Source: Beroe forskalii
Taxonomy: Eukaryota > Ctenophora > Nuda > Beroida > Beroidae
DNA length: 64,000 nucleotides
NCBI GenBank assembly: GCA_011033025.1
Contig: WFMF01000003.1
Span: 1,023,483-1,087,482, forward strand
Direction of reading: 5' to 3'
The position numbers and the translations under genes were made by a program. The number at the start of each line of letters is the position of its first letter. The stretch's first letter is position 1. Of the stretch, positions 60,777 to 64,000 are shown one piece after another. A model generated the notes under the pieces. It was not told the DNA's origin. It searched no databases and worked only from the letters and a program-made list of their open reading frames with translations.

Positions 60777-62781
60777 AAATAGCTGTATATATGCAGCTAT
60801 TTACCCAATTGTTTTCAAGTTGAATTTTAGAAATGATTTCAACTTCTGGAATCATCAGGAGTTGTTTACAGTAGTAGTAGAAGGCTTGAAGTTCAAGCAG
60901 CAATGATTTTTTCTTTGATTTTCATTCAACTCTGTTCACAGTGAAGCATCAAAAATGACCAAATTTTCATTTTTTCGAAAAAATAAAATTTTTAGGAGTT
61001 TGTTTGTTAAAATAAGCCAAAAGTGGGAGAGCCTCCAATATTCCTTCCAAGCTCAATTCAGGATATACTTGATGCCTTCAATAGCTTATTTTACACCCAG
61101 TATGGCTACTTTTTTTGTGAATGCCTCCTGAAGAAAGGGTCCAAATAGTGTCATATATGACACTTTTTGCAATTTCAATGACACCATCATTTAAGTGCCA
61201 TAACTTTCAATAAAATCTATTTGTGTCTCTGAAAAACTTATCAGTTGTCCACAAGAGCCCTGTGAGACGATTGGAAACTTCCATAGAGGCATTCATGCTA
61301 ATGTTATTGAGATATCGGCCAATTTTCATGAAGACCTCTGAAAATTTGGTATTTTTACCTGAAAAAAGCTTAAATTTAATTGGTAAAATTGCTAGGAGAG
61401 CCTCTGAATATTATTTTAACGTTTTCTACGAAACAGCAGCTTTGAAATAGAACCAAACTTATAAAGACTGTGCAAAGCTGGGCTGAGATATAGCTAGATT
61501 GATATGGCAAATTTTCTGAAGGCTCAAATCACTTTTTTCTTATCAGGAAGGCTAAGAAAATTGTTTAGATTCTGTAATGAATCCCCAAATCAAAACCTAG
61601 GATGTTACAAATAATATTCAACAATTATCACCTGAAAAAGTCTTATAACGAGACATTTAAGTCAATTTGTTTCAAAAAAGTGTCATATTTGACACTTTTG
61701 TAAAAATTCAACCTGCTGTTGGATCAATAATAGCTGTAAGCATCGAAAAATGATTACAATAACATACAAAGTTGGTTAACTATTCATTGGAACCATGCTG
61801 GATGGCTGTCAGTTTGTTTTATAGTTGTTATTCGAAGAATTAAAGAAAATGATCGTAGTTCACTATATATTTTGCCTTATAATAGATATGATTTAAATTG
61901 GAATGAGCTTAAAAATTGCCCAGTATGTAAGTTTATTCAGTACTGAACCTTATTCAACAAAATTTTACACGCCTAGATGAAAATAAATAGCAAAATGACT
62001 CTATTTAACAGTTTGCACAAAAAGTGTCATATATGACACTATTTAGAAACATTTGATACTCATGAAGGATCACACTGGACAACTCGGCACTGCTTTAAGA
62101 CGGGTTCCAAATGATTGGTCATACTCTTATCTATGCAAGGAAGGTGCAATATACTTATCCAGAGGAAATGGGTTCCGATTTTCAGCAAAATAGGAAATCT
62201 GTAAATAGCTGCATATATGACACTATTCTAACAAAAAGCGGGAATTATTCTTAATGTAAGTATCTTCCAAGCATCAATTAGTCTTTAATTTCAAGGCATA
62301 ATGGATAGTATCAATTTTAAATCATTTTGGTAGGCTCTCCTACAATCACATAAATTTCTTGACCACATAAAATATGGAAAAATCAATTTATGCCAACCTT
62401 GATGATGAAAAATCAATTTTTAGAAAATTCTTAACAGCTTGAAGCTTCAGCTTTGTTTTAAACATTCCCTAGATTAATGACAATTAATATTAAACAAATT
62501 TCGCAGACACAATCACATAAAAACAGACATTAGGACAATTTAACATGGAATCACTTTTTCAAATTTTTACTAGTGATAGGGCGTATAAAACCATCTATAA
62601 TTCACTATCGATTGTCGGTAGACTGAAGCGGTTTTTTGCTACTTGTAGATAAATGGCTACTTTTGTGAAAAGGATAATCATTTTTATTACATCTCTGCTG
62701 CATCTTAGTATTGTGGCATAGTTTCAAAAAGATGTCATATATGCCACTATTTGGCCAAATAGCTGCATATATGCAGCTATT
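60777..62781. repeat. series of seven related 18-26 nt palindromes
   Basis: AGTGTCATATATGACACT occurs at 61147 and 62023, and as a central variant (TATTTG) at 61679. AGCTGCATATATGCAGCT occurs at 62761 and, with one change, at 60781. 62207 is a hybrid of the two and 62731 is a two-change variant. All are flanked by AAATAG/CTATTT or close forms. The DNA between them has no gene or tandem structure I can see. Confidence 0.75.
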
Positions 62782-62814
62782 CGACAGCGAGGTAAATGAT
62801 TAATCAGCTATGAT

Positions 62815-64000
62815 CGGGGGACCTTAAAGGTGCAGTCCGGGATATTTACAACTTTAGCTAAATCGGTAGTAGGGCGTGAATAAACAACAAGTAGCGGGGT
62901 CTCGCGCGTCGAAACTAATTAGATCATGCTAAAATTAGCGTATCAAATTACACCCACAGACGCTTGAGCAGCGTCCCGGCATGGCGCGCAATATGAATTA
63001 CATTGCAACAGCAACATAATTAGGGTCAGTTATGCTAACTGACATTGGAAGATTGAAAACACACCGATGATTGGTATTAGTGCAGTATAGAGTCACAGTC
63101 TTAACAATATATCTTTTGTTTTAGCAGCACAGTCATTATAGTTTGGCGTCAAAAGCTGTTAATTAATGATTTACACGAGATGTCAGCCAGTAGGTACGCC
63201 AAATATCAGCTTATAGAGCTAAAGCTAGGGAAGTCAATGAGGCAATGAGGCACTAGACTGTTATCATGATGGACTGATCGACAGTCAGATAGCAGACTGT
63301 TGTCAGAGGTTACTACCAGGCTCCAGTGAACGGTGAAACGACAAATGTATAGTGGACCAGTCTTTTTAAGTAAGTAAGTAAAGAGCATTTCTGCTTCCAG
63401 GATAGTATCGAATTCAAATACGGCAAAATCAAAGTTCTGATCAGGCTGGTTAGTAATAGTTAATAAATATGTACTTATATTGATGCTTTGATTTTTCTTG
63501 TATCAGGTCTTGGCACAGTAAATATAACAATGGATTACAATAAAGCTTTCCTGATAAAACAGTAGTACTGTCAATTGTCAGTAGACATCAGGATACTGCT
63601 CTGATTATAGTCAAACTTTGATAACGGGCCGGTGTTAGTGACTGAATAACCTGCTTTCAGAAAATCTTGATAAATCAGACTGTCAGAGCAGCCTTGTTTC
63701 AGGGCACAACAAGCCGGATTCAAACTTTACCGAATCTGAGCTATTAAGTTTCACGATAGACTGTGTTTTACACAGTAGACATGAGGCATTTGAAGTGTTG
63801 AATGGTTTTATGGCTGAACTGTGGCAAATTTGACTGAAAAAGGATATTCATCTACTTGAATTTAGATTTAAAAGAGCAGTTGGCAAAGATATAATTTCAG
63901 AAAAGTTTGAGAAACGGGAAACATTGGGTAGATATGTGAATAAGAGCAGTAGCTATCAAAAAGAAGCTCGGGAAAATTGCCTGAAATACTTCATTGGGAT
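62815..64000. other. right end of window, no gene seen
   Basis: A GC-richer patch at about 62815-62995 (AAGGTGCAGTCCGGGAT, CTCGCGCGTCG, CATGGCGCGC) may be a fragment of a dispersed repeat. The remainder is AT-rich with no supported coding region. Confidence 0.35.

Noticed and set aside
60777-62781. CRISPR-like reading of the regularly recurring palindromes
   Set aside because: Spacing is very uneven, repeats differ, and the window is animal nuclear DNA.

Overview
The window looks like animal nuclear DNA. The genes are broken by introns with GT/AG borders, and one is a clear animal-type GRAMD1/Aster sterol-transfer gene of about 15 coding exons spread over more than 20 kb. Beside it are a class A GPCR, a secreted Fe(II)/2-oxoglutarate oxygenase and a PIM-like kinase. 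DNA is AT-rich, gene density is low, and short non-autonomous mobile elements are very common. The species cannot be fixed from sequence alone; an early-branching or other invertebrate is a guess, not a result.

Layout. 1-2160: repeat-rich, no gene. 2161-3462 (minus): two-exon rhodopsin-family GPCR. 3463-20836: about 17 kb with no convincing gene, packed with copies of a short dyad element built around TGACGTCA, plus tandem repeats and hairpin elements. 21655-44167 (minus): the Aster gene, with GRAM exons at 36.3-37.2 kb, a Ser-rich linker at 35.9 and 28.8-29.4 kb, the sterol-binding ASTER/VASt domain at 22.9-27.8 kb, the membrane anchor at 22.3-22.7 kb and the C-terminal helix at 21.7-22.1 kb. 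Two phase-compatible first exons lie at 41.35-41.43 and 43.43-44.17 kb. Two genes sit inside its introns: an intronless secreted 2OG-Fe(II) oxygenase on the same strand (25316-26653), and a PIM-like pseudokinase on the opposite strand (39542-40347) with its own TATA box.

47.4-53.5 kb (minus): three further coding exons that I cannot name; the second and third look like part of a BAR-type helical domain. They could be a separate gene whose 3' exons I did not find, or distant 5' exons of the Aster unit. 53.7-64 kb: no convincing gene. It holds a hexapeptide-repeat ORF, many short repeats, and a striking series of palindromes at 60.8-62.8 kb.

Two genes (the ASTER-domain exon at 24.6 kb and the pseudokinase) carry a frame break of the same size, equivalent to one missing base, and one GRAM-domain splice junction does not resolve in frame. 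These could be assembly indels or real damage. The most unusual non-coding signals are the dyad CRE-like element family, the palindrome series, two dense CACGTG clusters, a 1.1-kb fold-back element with an 8-bp target duplication, and a perfect 47-nt hairpin.
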